A stretch of 54,096 nt of DNA from an uncultured Kiritimatiellota bacterium (GTDB lineage: Bacteria > Verrucomicrobiota > Kiritimatiellia > RFP12 > UBA1067): NCBI GenBank assembly GCA_934675625.1, contig CAKURH010000009.1, forward strand, positions 1 through 54,096. The letters are read 5' to 3'. Below the pieces are notes generated by a model. The model saw only the letters and a program-made list of their open reading frames with translations, had not been told where the DNA came from and made no database searches. Below, in pieces: positions 16,854 to 25,252 of this stretch. Numbering within the stretch: the first letter of the stretch is position 1; each line of letters starts with the position of its first letter. Both the position numbers and the translations under genes were made by a program.

Positions 16854-17597
16854 ATGACAAGAAGAAAAGCATTCAGCGAAAACCGACTGCGGGAAATGCG
16901 CACGTGCGGTCTGGCAGGGAGAAAATTGCATCGACAAGGCCAATGGCCTTACGGAAGACTTGGACTTGCGTGTGTGGCGATGAGCGTCAGCTGCGCGATG
17001 GCCGAACCTGTGATGTCGCCGTTTGGCGTCCGAACGGAACTCGGTGACGGCGTTTCGCCGCTGTTCGAGTCCGTTGGCCGGGGTGCGGACGCATTGCCGC
17101 TCGACTGGCCGACGGCGGCCGTCAAGGCCGTCGTCACGGCTGAACGGAACGGCAAGACGACCGTGGCCGAGATCACGGATCCGTCTGTCGCCACGTTGAC
17201 AGTTGTCGCGCCGACATCGAGCCGTGACGAGGCGCAGGTGACATTGACGGTCGAGTATCAGGACGAACGGGGGATTGCTCGCCGGACTGACCGTGCGGTC
17301 GTGTATGCCGTGAGAGGGCTGAACGGCGCAGAGGGAAATTTCTCCTCGGCGGCTGTGGGTTCGTCTGCGTGGGGGAAGTTTACAGAAAAGACGCCGGTCA
17401 TTCCCGTCCTGTCGTCCGGTGATACGGTCACCCGCAACGGCGAGGCAATCGGCGAAACGGGCTCTTGGTATCGGCAGTTGCCGAAGGAGGCCAAGGGGGT
17501 TGCCGTGACGGTCGCTCGAAGCCCTGCGGAAGGGGACGCGGCGGACACGGTTACGCTGCTGCGTGACGGCCCCGGACTGGCGTTGATTTTCAGATAG
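16854..17597 (+). CDS. Secreted protein of unknown function
   Basis: The 247-residue protein is not recognised. The ATG follows the GAAAGGAAC ribosome binding site shared by several genes of this run. A long, basic n-region (about 35 residues) precedes a hydrophobic segment (LGLACVAMSVSCAMA) and a likely cleavage site before EP. The mature part is rich in short polar beta-type stretches (VKAVVTAERNGKTTVAEI, AQVTLTVEYQDE) and has no cysteine, suggesting an Ig-like or beta-sandwich exported protein. It is first in the secreted-protein operon and may accompany the SUMF1-fold proteins that follow. Confidence 0.7.
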   Translation: MTRRKAFSENRLREMRTCGLAGRKLHRQGQWPYGRLGLACVAMSVSCAMAEPVMSPFGVRTELGDGVSPLFESVGRGADALPLDWPTAAVKAVVTAERNGKTTVAEITDPSVATLTVVAPTSSRDEAQVTLTVEYQDERGIARRTDRAVVYAVRGLNGAEGNFSSAAVGSSAWGKFTEKTPVIPVLSSGDTVTRNGEAIGETGSWYRQLPKEAKGVAVTVARSPAEGDAADTVTLLRDGPGLALIFR

Positions 17598-17611
17598 TTG
17601 ATTTTCAGATA
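17582..17611. repeat. 15-bp tandem duplication at the gene end
   Basis: GTTGATTTTCAGATA occurs twice in direct succession (17582-17596 and 17597-17611). The stop codon TAG of the preceding gene straddles the junction. Confidence 0.9.
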
Positions 17612-17631
17612 AAGAGAAAGGAACATCGAAT

Positions 17632-18909
17632 ATGAAAAGCATCGTTCTCTCCTCATCCATTCTCATGGCCGTCGCCGCTTCTGCGGAACTGGCGGTTTCG
17701 GACGTGGCTGTCGTTTCGCGCCAGCCTTGGGCTGATCGGGTCAAGGTGACGTTTAATGTTTCCGGCGTGACGTCCGAGGCATATGCCAAGTTCGCGTTCT
17801 CGGCCTATGACGGAGTGACCAAGCTGTGCGACATCGATGCCTCGAAAGTCCATGGCGACGTCTATGCCGATGCCAATGGGCCCTGTGAAGTGGAGATTGA
17901 CACGGCTGACCTGCACCCGCTGGCTTCGGCCCGTCGCGGACTCAGGGATTTCCGCGTGGGCGTCGAGGTTTCCGCAACCTCGCCCGTTCTCTACAAGGTC
18001 ATCAATCTCGAAAACGACCCTGGCGACGCGAACCGCGTCATCTACCTGACGAAGGAAGACATCAAGGCCGCCGCCCACCCCGGCATCCCCGGCAAACTCG
18101 GCACCGGCTACGAGGAGAATCCGGTGCCGGGCGTTGAGTCGTTCGTCTGGACGGGCGTCACGAACGTCACCGAGACGAACTGGCGTTACGTGCAGGCGCG
18201 CCTTGTGTTTCGCCGCATTCCGGCCGGCACGTTCGGCATGGGATCGTCCAGCAGAGCGACGACGGTCACGAAAGGGTTCTGGATGAGCGTCTTCCCCCTG
18301 ACTTGGGGGCAGTACGCGAAACTGACGGGCGTCTCTGCTGGTGCGTCGGCCGTTCCGGCCACGTCGGGATCGAACGCCGGTTCGTCCGAGACGGTGACGC
18401 TGACGTGGAACGGCATGCGCGGCACGTCCTCCGTCTGGCCGGAGAAGGGCCACGCGCTCGAACCCGCGAGCGTCTGCGGCCTCCTCTGCCAGAAGGCGGG
18501 CGAAGACGGCTTTGACTTGCCGACGGAGGCCCAGTGGGAGCATGCCTGCCGCGCGGGGACGACGGACAACGCCCTCTACCGCACGGACAAGACGTTGGCC
18601 GAGTGCGCCGTCTATGGACAAGACGCGATTGCGGCTGTCGGCACGAAGGCGCCGAACGCTTGGGGGCTGTATGACATGATTGGCAATGTTTGGGAACGGG
18701 TGCTTGACTGGAATGGTGCGGCATTGGGCGGGATTGATCCGTGGGGGGCCGCTTCAGGCACCGAGACGCGCCGACTGGCTCGCGGCGGCTGCTACCGGAG
18801 CGGTGCAGGCAACGCGACTTGCGTGTCTCGTGCGGCCGACGACAGCACGATTCCGAATCAGGGCGGAAAGCTCTACGGGTTTCGTCTTGTGCAAAATGGT
18901 TGTTGGTAA
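17632..18909 (+). CDS. Secreted SUMF1-fold (formylglycine-generating-enzyme-like) protein, copy 1
   Basis: The 425-residue protein has a signal peptide (MKSIVLSSSILMAVAASA). An N-terminal beta-type domain (SDVAVVSRQPWADRVKVTFN) and a C-terminal SUMF1/FGE-sulfatase domain follow (FDLPTEAQWEHACRAGTT, WGLYDMIGNVWER, YGFRLVQ). In true formylglycine-generating enzymes two cysteines near the C-terminus activate sulfatases. The matching segment here reads RGGCYRSGAGNATCVSRAA, so the usual pair spacing is not kept and oxidase activity is doubtful. A sugar- or protein-binding role is possible. GAAAGGAAC precedes the ATG. The next gene is a paralogue. Confidence 0.85.
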   Translation: MKSIVLSSSILMAVAASAELAVSDVAVVSRQPWADRVKVTFNVSGVTSEAYAKFAFSAYDGVTKLCDIDASKVHGDVYADANGPCEVEIDTADLHPLASARRGLRDFRVGVEVSATSPVLYKVINLENDPGDANRVIYLTKEDIKAAAHPGIPGKLGTGYEENPVPGVESFVWTGVTNVTETNWRYVQARLVFRRIPAGTFGMGSSSRATTVTKGFWMSVFPLTWGQYAKLTGVSAGASAVPATSGSNAGSSETVTLTWNGMRGTSSVWPEKGHALEPASVCGLLCQKAGEDGFDLPTEAQWEHACRAGTTDNALYRTDKTLAECAVYGQDAIAAVGTKAPNAWGLYDMIGNVWERVLDWNGAALGGIDPWGAASGTETRRLARGGCYRSGAGNATCVSRAADDSTIPNQGGKLYGFRLVQNGCW

Positions 18910-18928
18910 GTAAGAAAGGAACAAGTCC

Positions 18929-20182
18929 ATGTCAACACTTTACAGAAAATCGATTCTCGCGACCGCCTTTGGCCTTTTGTCGCCGGCGCTGTTCGCCGCA
19001 CCGACCGTCTCGGACGTGCTCGTCCGCCAGCAGTGGCCGTGGCGCAACACGATCAGGGTTGACTTCATGCTGGACGGCATTGGCATGTCCGACGTGAAGT
19101 TCACGTTCGCCGCCCATGACGGCGAGACGTCGCTTGGCGTCATTCCCGATGCGGCCATCGTCGGGGACAGGTTCGCGGACCAGAATGGCCTCAAGACCGT
19201 GACGATTGACCCCACGTATGCGCCCGCCCTGCGGAGCCTCGGCAAAACGGAGCGCTTCCGGCTGGACGTGACGTGTGCGGAGATCGGCGGCCGGGTTCTC
19301 TACAAGGTCATTGACCTCGCCAAGACGCGCGGTGAGGCGGGTCAGGTTCGCTACATCACCGAGGCGGAGCTGAAGGACACGGCTTCGTCCTGGGGTGCGT
19401 ATGAGGTGAATCCGGTTCCGGGCGTCAACTCCGTCATCTGGACGGCGCCGGCGGCGACGGACAGCGATTACCAGAAGCGGTTCCTCGTGATGCGCCGCAT
19501 CCGTCCCGGCTCGTTCGGCTTCGGTGCGACTGCGGCGCCCGTGACGCTGACGAAGGGTTTCTGGATGGGCGTCTTCGAGACGACGGGCGCACAGTACACG
19601 CGCTTTGCGAAGCCAACCGTCACGGTCGGCGACTGCCAGCCGCAGCGCAACGTGTCGCAAGACGGGCTGCGCGGCGAGGCGTGCGTGTGGCCGGCCGACG
19701 GCCACACGGTCGCGGCGGAGAGTTTCTTCGGCCGTCTGGCGACGCAGGTTGGCGAGAATGGGTTCGATCTGCCGACGGAGGCCCAGTGGGAGTATGCCTG
19801 CCGCGCGGGGACGACGGACAACGCCGGTTATCGGTCGGACAAGACGCTGGCCGAGTGTGCCGTCTACAAGGACGGCACGGTCACCCAATGCCAAGCCGTT
19901 GGCACGCGCGCGCCCAACGCCTGGGGTCTTTTTGACATGATCGGAAACGCCTGGGAGCATACGCTTGTCTGGAATTCGTCGGCCGCGGATCCGGGCGATG
20001 GGTACGACCCCGTCGGGCCCGCCGTTGCGCCGGACGCCAATAACCATGTCGTGCGGGGTGGCGCTTACGCAAGCGGCGCGTCCAACTGCAGCTGCGTTTC
20101 CCGCACGGCAGACGTGAACACGACCCCAACGGGGACAAGTGGCTTTCACGGCTTTCGGATCGTCCAGAACGGCCTTTGGTGA
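18929..20182 (+). CDS. Secreted SUMF1-fold protein, copy 2
   Basis: The 417-residue paralogue shares the whole architecture: signal peptide (ILATAFGLLSPALFAA), beta domain (SDVLVRQQWPWRNTIRVDF) and SUMF1 domain (FDLPTEAQWEYACRAGTTDN, WGLFDMIGNAWEH, HGFRIVQNGLW). The segment where the catalytic cysteines would lie reads RGGAYASGASNCSCVSRTAD, again differing from classical enzymes. It follows copy 1 by 19 bp, with GAAAGGAAC as ribosome binding site, so the pair probably arose by tandem duplication and is co-expressed. No sulfatase gene is in the window, which weakens a sulfatase-maturation role. Confidence 0.85.
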   Translation: MSTLYRKSILATAFGLLSPALFAAPTVSDVLVRQQWPWRNTIRVDFMLDGIGMSDVKFTFAAHDGETSLGVIPDAAIVGDRFADQNGLKTVTIDPTYAPALRSLGKTERFRLDVTCAEIGGRVLYKVIDLAKTRGEAGQVRYITEAELKDTASSWGAYEVNPVPGVNSVIWTAPAATDSDYQKRFLVMRRIRPGSFGFGATAAPVTLTKGFWMGVFETTGAQYTRFAKPTVTVGDCQPQRNVSQDGLRGEACVWPADGHTVAAESFFGRLATQVGENGFDLPTEAQWEYACRAGTTDNAGYRSDKTLAECAVYKDGTVTQCQAVGTRAPNAWGLFDMIGNAWEHTLVWNSSAADPGDGYDPVGPAVAPDANNHVVRGGAYASGASNCSCVSRTADVNTTPTGTSGFHGFRIVQNGLW

Positions 20183-20188
20183 GTGGGC

Positions 20189-23100
20189 ATGAGAAGGTCT
20201 CTCGTTTTTCTCGTTGCGTCCGCACTCCACGTGTCTGCGGCCTTTTCGGTCACCCCGGAGAGCGACGTCATCGGCTTCATCCAGAAGCGGATCGCCGAGG
20301 GCGACAGGCTCATTCGGGTGCCGAAGGCGCGCTATCGGCTCACGCCGAAGGGCGAGGTCTATCTGCCCCTGAAGGGCCTTCGCGACGTGGAAATCGACTT
20401 TGGCGGTTCCGAATTCGTCGGCACGGTGAAGACCCAGATGATCGGGATGCAGGGCTGCACGAACGTGACGCTTCGCAATCTCGTCATCGACTATGATGCG
20501 CTCCCCTTCACGCAGGGCGTCATCGTCAAGGTCGATGCCGACCGCAATTGGGACGTGAAGGTCATTCCCGGCTATCCGCTTCCCGAAGGCCCCGAAGTGG
20601 GACTCGACACGGTCGCGAAGGTCTGGCCGGTTCAGGTCTACGACAGGGAGACGCTCGAACTCAAGAACCCGATGCGGTTTCAGAAGGACACGCGGATCGA
20701 AAAGACCGGCGTCGACACGTATCTTGTCAGCGGGGGCATTGATCGGCGCGGCGACGTAGGCGACATCTGCGTCTGGAGCATCCGCGAGCATCATCGGCCC
20801 TTTCGCCGCCAGACGGTCACGTCCTCTTACAGCGCAAACTGCCTGTTCGAGAATATCGTCTGCTACTCGACGCCCTACGGCAGCTGTGCGTTCAGTGAGC
20901 AGTTCGCCGCGTCAAACGTCTACCGCAGCTGTGCGGTTCGCCGCCGCGCGCCCGAGGACGATCCGGTGAAGCGCGGCCTCAAGCGGCTTCGGAGCGGCAA
21001 TCACGATGCCTTTAACAGTCGGCGGTCGTTTGTCGGCCCGACGCTGGAAGGCTGCACGTTCCGCCATCACTGTGACGACTGCGTGAACATTTCCGGCTAT
21101 TACGGAATCGTTTCCGAAAGCGCCGGGAGGACGCTCCGCGTGCTGTCAAACGGCCCCCTCGCGGAACGCGGCGACACGGCGCAGGTCATGACCTATGACG
21201 GCCGCTGTCCGCCCGACGTGACGGTCGTCTCGATCCGCCCAGTCGGAGGCGTTCGCCCGGACGAGGTGAGGTTTCTCGCGAACTACGGTTTCTGCAACGG
21301 CATCGAGAAGTCGGTGACGGCCGCGCACGAGGTGATCGTCGACCGGGAGATTGACCTGCCGTTCGGCAGCGTCATCGCCTCGAACCGGATGCTGGGCAAC
21401 GGCTTTGTCATCCGGGATTGCGACTTCGGCTCCTGCCGGGCGCGCGGATTGCTCATCAAGGCGTCGGATGGACTGATCGAGTCGAATGTCGTCTCCGGCT
21501 GCTTTGGCCCGGCCGTCGTCTCGACGCCCGAATACCAGTGGCTTGAGGCCGGCTGCAGCTCGCGCCTCACGATTCGCGGCAACACGTTCCGCGACAACCG
21601 GGACGTCGGCGTGTGGATCGGCGGATCCGCCGGCAACCGGCAGCCGCTGCCCAAGGAAGCGCATCGGGACATTCGCATCGTCGGCAACCGCATTTCCGGC
21701 TCTCCCAAGGGAATTCGGCTCGAAGGGTGCCAGGACTATGAGATTGATGCGAATGACATCTCGATTCAGGCCGATCTGCTGGTTGTCGGGGACAATGAGG
21801 CGGCGTGTGCGGCGGCGGTTCAGGCCGTGCGGAGCGGGGCGTCGAATGTCGTGCTGGTCTCCGACTGCGCGATGCTGGGCGGACAGTATTCCGCGCAGGG
21901 GGTCGGCCCCGTGGACGAGCGCGTCGAGGTCGACGGCGAAAGCCTCGACTTCCCTCGGTCGGGGATGGCGCTCGAAATCATTCGGGCGATGGGGGACTAC
22001 AACCTTTCGCGCTACGGTCGGGCGTGGCCCGGCAACTGCTGGAGCGCGACGCGGACAATCGAGCCGCGTCCCGCTGCGGAGATCTTCGAGCGGCTCATCC
22101 GCGAGGCGGGGCCTGCGCTGCGCGTTTTCCGCGTCTACCGTCCCGTCGAGACGCTAAAGGACGGCAATCGCGTCGCCGGCGTGAAGTTCGACCGTGGTCT
22201 TGAGATTCGCGCGGCGCTCACGATCGATGCGAGCGACTGGGGCGACGTGATTCGCCTCGGCGGCGTGAAGCGCTATTCGGGCGTAGACCCGAAATCGCGT
22301 TTCGGCGAGGCGAATGCGCCGGAGGTGATTGGCGACGTTGAGCGTCAGGAGATGAACCCGATTACGTGGACGATGACGCTTGTCGAGAAGCCGGACGCAA
22401 AGCCGATCGCAAAGCCGGAGGGCTATGACGCCGCCAACTACTGGGCGAGCGACATCTGGCGGGATGACGGCATCTACGCGACGGCGTATCCGAAGGACGT
22501 CAAGGCCGTGCCCTACACGCAGCGGCGTCTCGTCGATTCGCGGCATTTCAGGCTGAAGGATGTGACGGGCGACAAGATCCAGCTCAATGCGACGGTCATG
22601 GACTATCCGCTCTGCCAATGGCCGAAGGAGATTGCGGAGAAACTGGAGAAAGTCCAGAAGGGGGCGTCTGAGCTGAACTTCGCCGAGCTGCCGCATGAGG
22701 CGAAACAGGTTGTCTACGAAGACGCCAAGCGGCGCAGTCTCGGCTATCTCTACTTTCTGCAGAATGACAATCCGAAGACCGTGGAGCGGATGCGGAAGTT
22801 TGAGCTTTCGGATGAGTTCGGCACGGTCGATCGACTGCCGCCGAAACCGTATGTGCGAGAGGGGTTGCGCCTCGCGGCGGTGAAGACGCTGACGGCGAAC
22901 GAGGTTGCCGCGAAGGAAGGGGAGAAGCCCGTGTGGGCGGCTTGTCCCGCAGATGCGGCCTTTGGCTTCCAGTTCCATCTGGATTTTCACCCGACACGCC
23001 GTCAGTTCATTGGAACTGAAGGAACGTCGTCTGCATGGGTGCCGCGCCATGCGGGCGTTCGCAACTGGTCTGCGGCGTCGAACCGGGCATTCTTTCCCTA

Positions 23101-25216
23101 TTCGGCGTTCATCCCGGAGACGACGGAAGGGCTTCTCGGTGCGGGCAAGAACGTGGGCGTGTCGAGTCTCGTCCAGTCAGCCCTGCGGCTGCATCCGCAG
23201 ATGGTTCTGTCGGGGCAGTGCGCGGGCGCCCTCGCGGCGATGGCGCTCGCCCAAGGCAAGAGCCCGCGCGAGGTCGTGGCGGACAGGCGGCTCATCCGCC
23301 GTCTGCAGGAGACGACCGTGCGTCCGCCCGACGGGCATCCCGGTGTCGCAATCTGGGCTTGGCACGGTCTCGAGCCCGATGATCCTGCCTTCTACGACGC
23401 CAACATTCCCGTGGTGCGTCCGTACCCGGAGAATCCGTCCGAGTTTACTTGCTCCTCGAACGTCGATTCGTGGAGCCGTGACCGTGCCGAGCGTCTGCTG
23501 ACGCGCTGGTGTGACGCGCTTGTCGCCTATCAGGTGAAGGCGCCTGACGACCCAAGGGTCAGGGGCAGTCTGCTGTGTCCGGCTTGTGCGCTTCAGCACG
23601 GGCGCGTCTGCGACATGGCCTATCCGATGGTCTGCCTGTGGACGCGGACAGGTGAGGCGAAGTACCTTGATTCCGCGAAAGAGGCCGTTGCCTGGAGTCG
23701 GCACAACCTGACCGACTTGGACGGCGCTCGGCTGCGCAACGATTTCCAGAACGCCTGGTGGGGCATTTCCGTCTTTTCGCAGATCGCCATCGGCAAGACG
23801 CTCCTCCATTTCGGCGAGAAGCTGCCGGACGGGGTGCGTGCCGACTGGCGGCTCTGGTTCGATCGGCAAACGGCTTTCGTGGCGAAGTCTCTCGACATCG
23901 ACGGAGACTTCAACATCAACTATTCGGCGGCCCTCTGCGAGGCGTTGGCGCTCGCGTGGAAGGTGTCGGGAGACAGGGCCTGTCTGGAAAAGGCCAGGCA
24001 ACGGGCGGGAAAGCTCGTGAAGTACATGCTGCCGGACGGCATGCTGGCGGGCGAGAAGCATCCGCCGGATTTTGTCTCGCCGCACGGCTGCCGTCCCGTC
24101 GATCTCGGCTATAACGCCGAGGAATCGATTCCGTCCCTTTACCACTATGCGGAACTGACAGGCGATGCGGCCTTTGCCGACAGGCTGGACGCATTGGGGC
24201 GAGGCGTCCTGGAGTTCATGCTGCCGGACGGCGCCATTGACAATTCGATGGGCTCTCGCCTGTGCAAGTGGACGTATTATGGCAGCCGCACGTCCGACGG
24301 GGCTCTCCCGATGCTGGCGGCGATGGCCGAGCGGAAGATCCCCGGTTCGGTGCGTGCCATCGACCGGCATCTCGGCTTGCTCGAACGTTGCACGTCGCAG
24401 GCGAGCGGTCTGCTGACGGGCGGGCTGTTCTATGACGAGGCCGACGAGGGCGCGTGTGTCCATCAGTCCTTTACCCATGCGAAGTCGCTTGTGGATCTTC
24501 TGCTCTCCGGGGCGCCGGTCGAGGCCGTCGCAGCGGCCTTGCCGCGTGAGAGGCCGTATGGCGTTCGCGAATTCCCGTCCTTCGGGACGACGTTGGCGGC
24601 GGTTGGGCCGTGGCGTGCCTCGTTTTCGTTCAATGACGTCCATCACAACCCGGAGGGAACCATGAACGGCGGCGGCAGCCTGACGCTCCTGTATCATGAC
24701 CGGCTGGGGCTTGTCTGCGCCGGGACGATGGCGAGATACGCGACGCTTGAGCATGAGAACATGCAGGTTCAGCGGCGTGACAGCGTGACGCGCTGCCTGA
24801 CGCCGCGCATCGAATGGGCGGATGCCTTTTCCTCGGAGGATGCGAGCGCGACCGGCTGCGCGACAGGCACGCCGGCGCACGTCGTCTCTGTCGCCAAGGG
24901 CGCGCGATTCGAGCAGAGGTTTGAGCTGAAGGCGGATCGCGTGACGATCTGCGCGACGGCGAAAGGGCGTTGGCGGTACGTGCTGCCGATCATGGCGACG
25001 GTTTCAGACGAGGTGTCGGTCGCCGGCTCCGAGGTGACGCTCCGCCGCAAGGAAGGCGTCATTAAGGTGCGCTCGTCGCGACCATTGCGCCTGGAGCGGA
25101 CGGAACGAGGGGAACGGGCGTTTACGCCCATTGCCGGATTGATGGCCGCGTATTTCGTGACGGACGAATTGCAGGACGGACAGCCGTTCTCGGTCTCGCT
25201 GTCTGCGGATGAGTGA
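20189..25216 (+). CDS. Giant secreted fusion: beta-helix, FAD-oxidoreductase-like and alpha-barrel parts
   Basis: The ATG at 20189 (a GTG at 20183 is also possible) gives 1675 residues with a signal peptide (RRSLVFLVASALHVSAAFS). Residues 30-525 form a right-handed beta-helix of the polysaccharide lyase/hydrolase type (VEIDFGGSEFVG, repeated N-rich rungs). At 529 the frame moves without a linker into an FAD-dependent-oxidoreductase-like domain (LLVVGDNEAACAAAVQAV, MLGGQYSAQG, later ASDWGDVIRLGG). The usual GxGxxG is altered to GDNEAA. From about 1090 a helical (alpha/alpha)-barrel-like region follows (AERLLTRWCDALVAYQ, FNINYSAALCEALALAWKV), then a beta-rich tail. All parts stay in one frame over 5 kb. 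The catalytic role is unknown. A fused assembly of three genes is possible but no frame break is seen. Confidence 0.75.
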   Translation: MRRSLVFLVASALHVSAAFSVTPESDVIGFIQKRIAEGDRLIRVPKARYRLTPKGEVYLPLKGLRDVEIDFGGSEFVGTVKTQMIGMQGCTNVTLRNLVIDYDALPFTQGVIVKVDADRNWDVKVIPGYPLPEGPEVGLDTVAKVWPVQVYDRETLELKNPMRFQKDTRIEKTGVDTYLVSGGIDRRGDVGDICVWSIREHHRPFRRQTVTSSYSANCLFENIVCYSTPYGSCAFSEQFAASNVYRSCAVRRRAPEDDPVKRGLKRLRSGNHDAFNSRRSFVGPTLEGCTFRHHCDDCVNISGYYGIVSESAGRTLRVLSNGPLAERGDTAQVMTYDGRCPPDVTVVSIRPVGGVRPDEVRFLANYGFCNGIEKSVTAAHEVIVDREIDLPFGSVIASNRMLGNGFVIRDCDFGSCRARGLLIKASDGLIESNVVSGCFGPAVVSTPEYQWLEAGCSSRLTIRGNTFRDNRDVGVWIGGSAGNRQPLPKEAHRDIRIVGNRISGSPKGIRLEGCQDYEIDANDISIQADLLVVGDNEAACAAAVQAVRSGASNVVLVSDCAMLGGQYSAQGVGPVDERVEVDGESLDFPRSGMALEIIRAMGDYNLSRYGRAWPGNCWSATRTIEPRPAAEIFERLIREAGPALRVFRVYRPVETLKDGNRVAGVKFDRGLEIRAALTIDASDWGDVIRLGGVKRYSGVDPKSRFGEANAPEVIGDVERQEMNPITWTMTLVEKPDAKPIAKPEGYDAANYWASDIWRDDGIYATAYPKDVKAVPYTQRRLVDSRHFRLKDVTGDKIQLNATVMDYPLCQWPKEIAEKLEKVQKGASELNFAELPHEAKQVVYEDAKRRSLGYLYFLQNDNPKTVERMRKFELSDEFGTVDRLPPKPYVREGLRLAAVKTLTANEVAAKEGEKPVWAACPADAAFGFQFHLDFHPTRRQFIGTEGTSSAWVPRHAGVRNWSAASNRAFFPYSAFIPETTEGLLGAGKNVGVSSLVQSALRLHPQMVLSGQCAGALAAMALAQGKSPREVVADRRLIRRLQETTVRPPDGHPGVAIWAWHGLEPDDPAFYDANIPVVRPYPENPSEFTCSSNVDSWSRDRAERLLTRWCDALVAYQVKAPDDPRVRGSLLCPACALQHGRVCDMAYPMVCLWTRTGEAKYLDSAKEAVAWSRHNLTDLDGARLRNDFQNAWWGISVFSQIAIGKTLLHFGEKLPDGVRADWRLWFDRQTAFVAKSLDIDGDFNINYSAALCEALALAWKVSGDRACLEKARQRAGKLVKYMLPDGMLAGEKHPPDFVSPHGCRPVDLGYNAEESIPSLYHYAELTGDAAFADRLDALGRGVLEFMLPDGAIDNSMGSRLCKWTYYGSRTSDGALPMLAAMAERKIPGSVRAIDRHLGLLERCTSQASGLLTGGLFYDEADEGACVHQSFTHAKSLVDLLLSGAPVEAVAAALPRERPYGVREFPSFGTTLAAVGPWRASFSFNDVHHNPEGTMNGGGSLTLLYHDRLGLVCAGTMARYATLEHENMQVQRRDSVTRCLTPRIEWADAFSSEDASATGCATGTPAHVVSVAKGARFEQRFELKADRVTICATAKGRWRYVLPIMATVSDEVSVAGSEVTLRRKEGVIKVRSSRPLRLERTERGERAFTPIAGLMAAYFVTDELQDGQPFSVSLSADE

Positions 25217-25252
25217 AATAAGCGTTTCAGAAGCAAGCGAAAGGAACAACTC

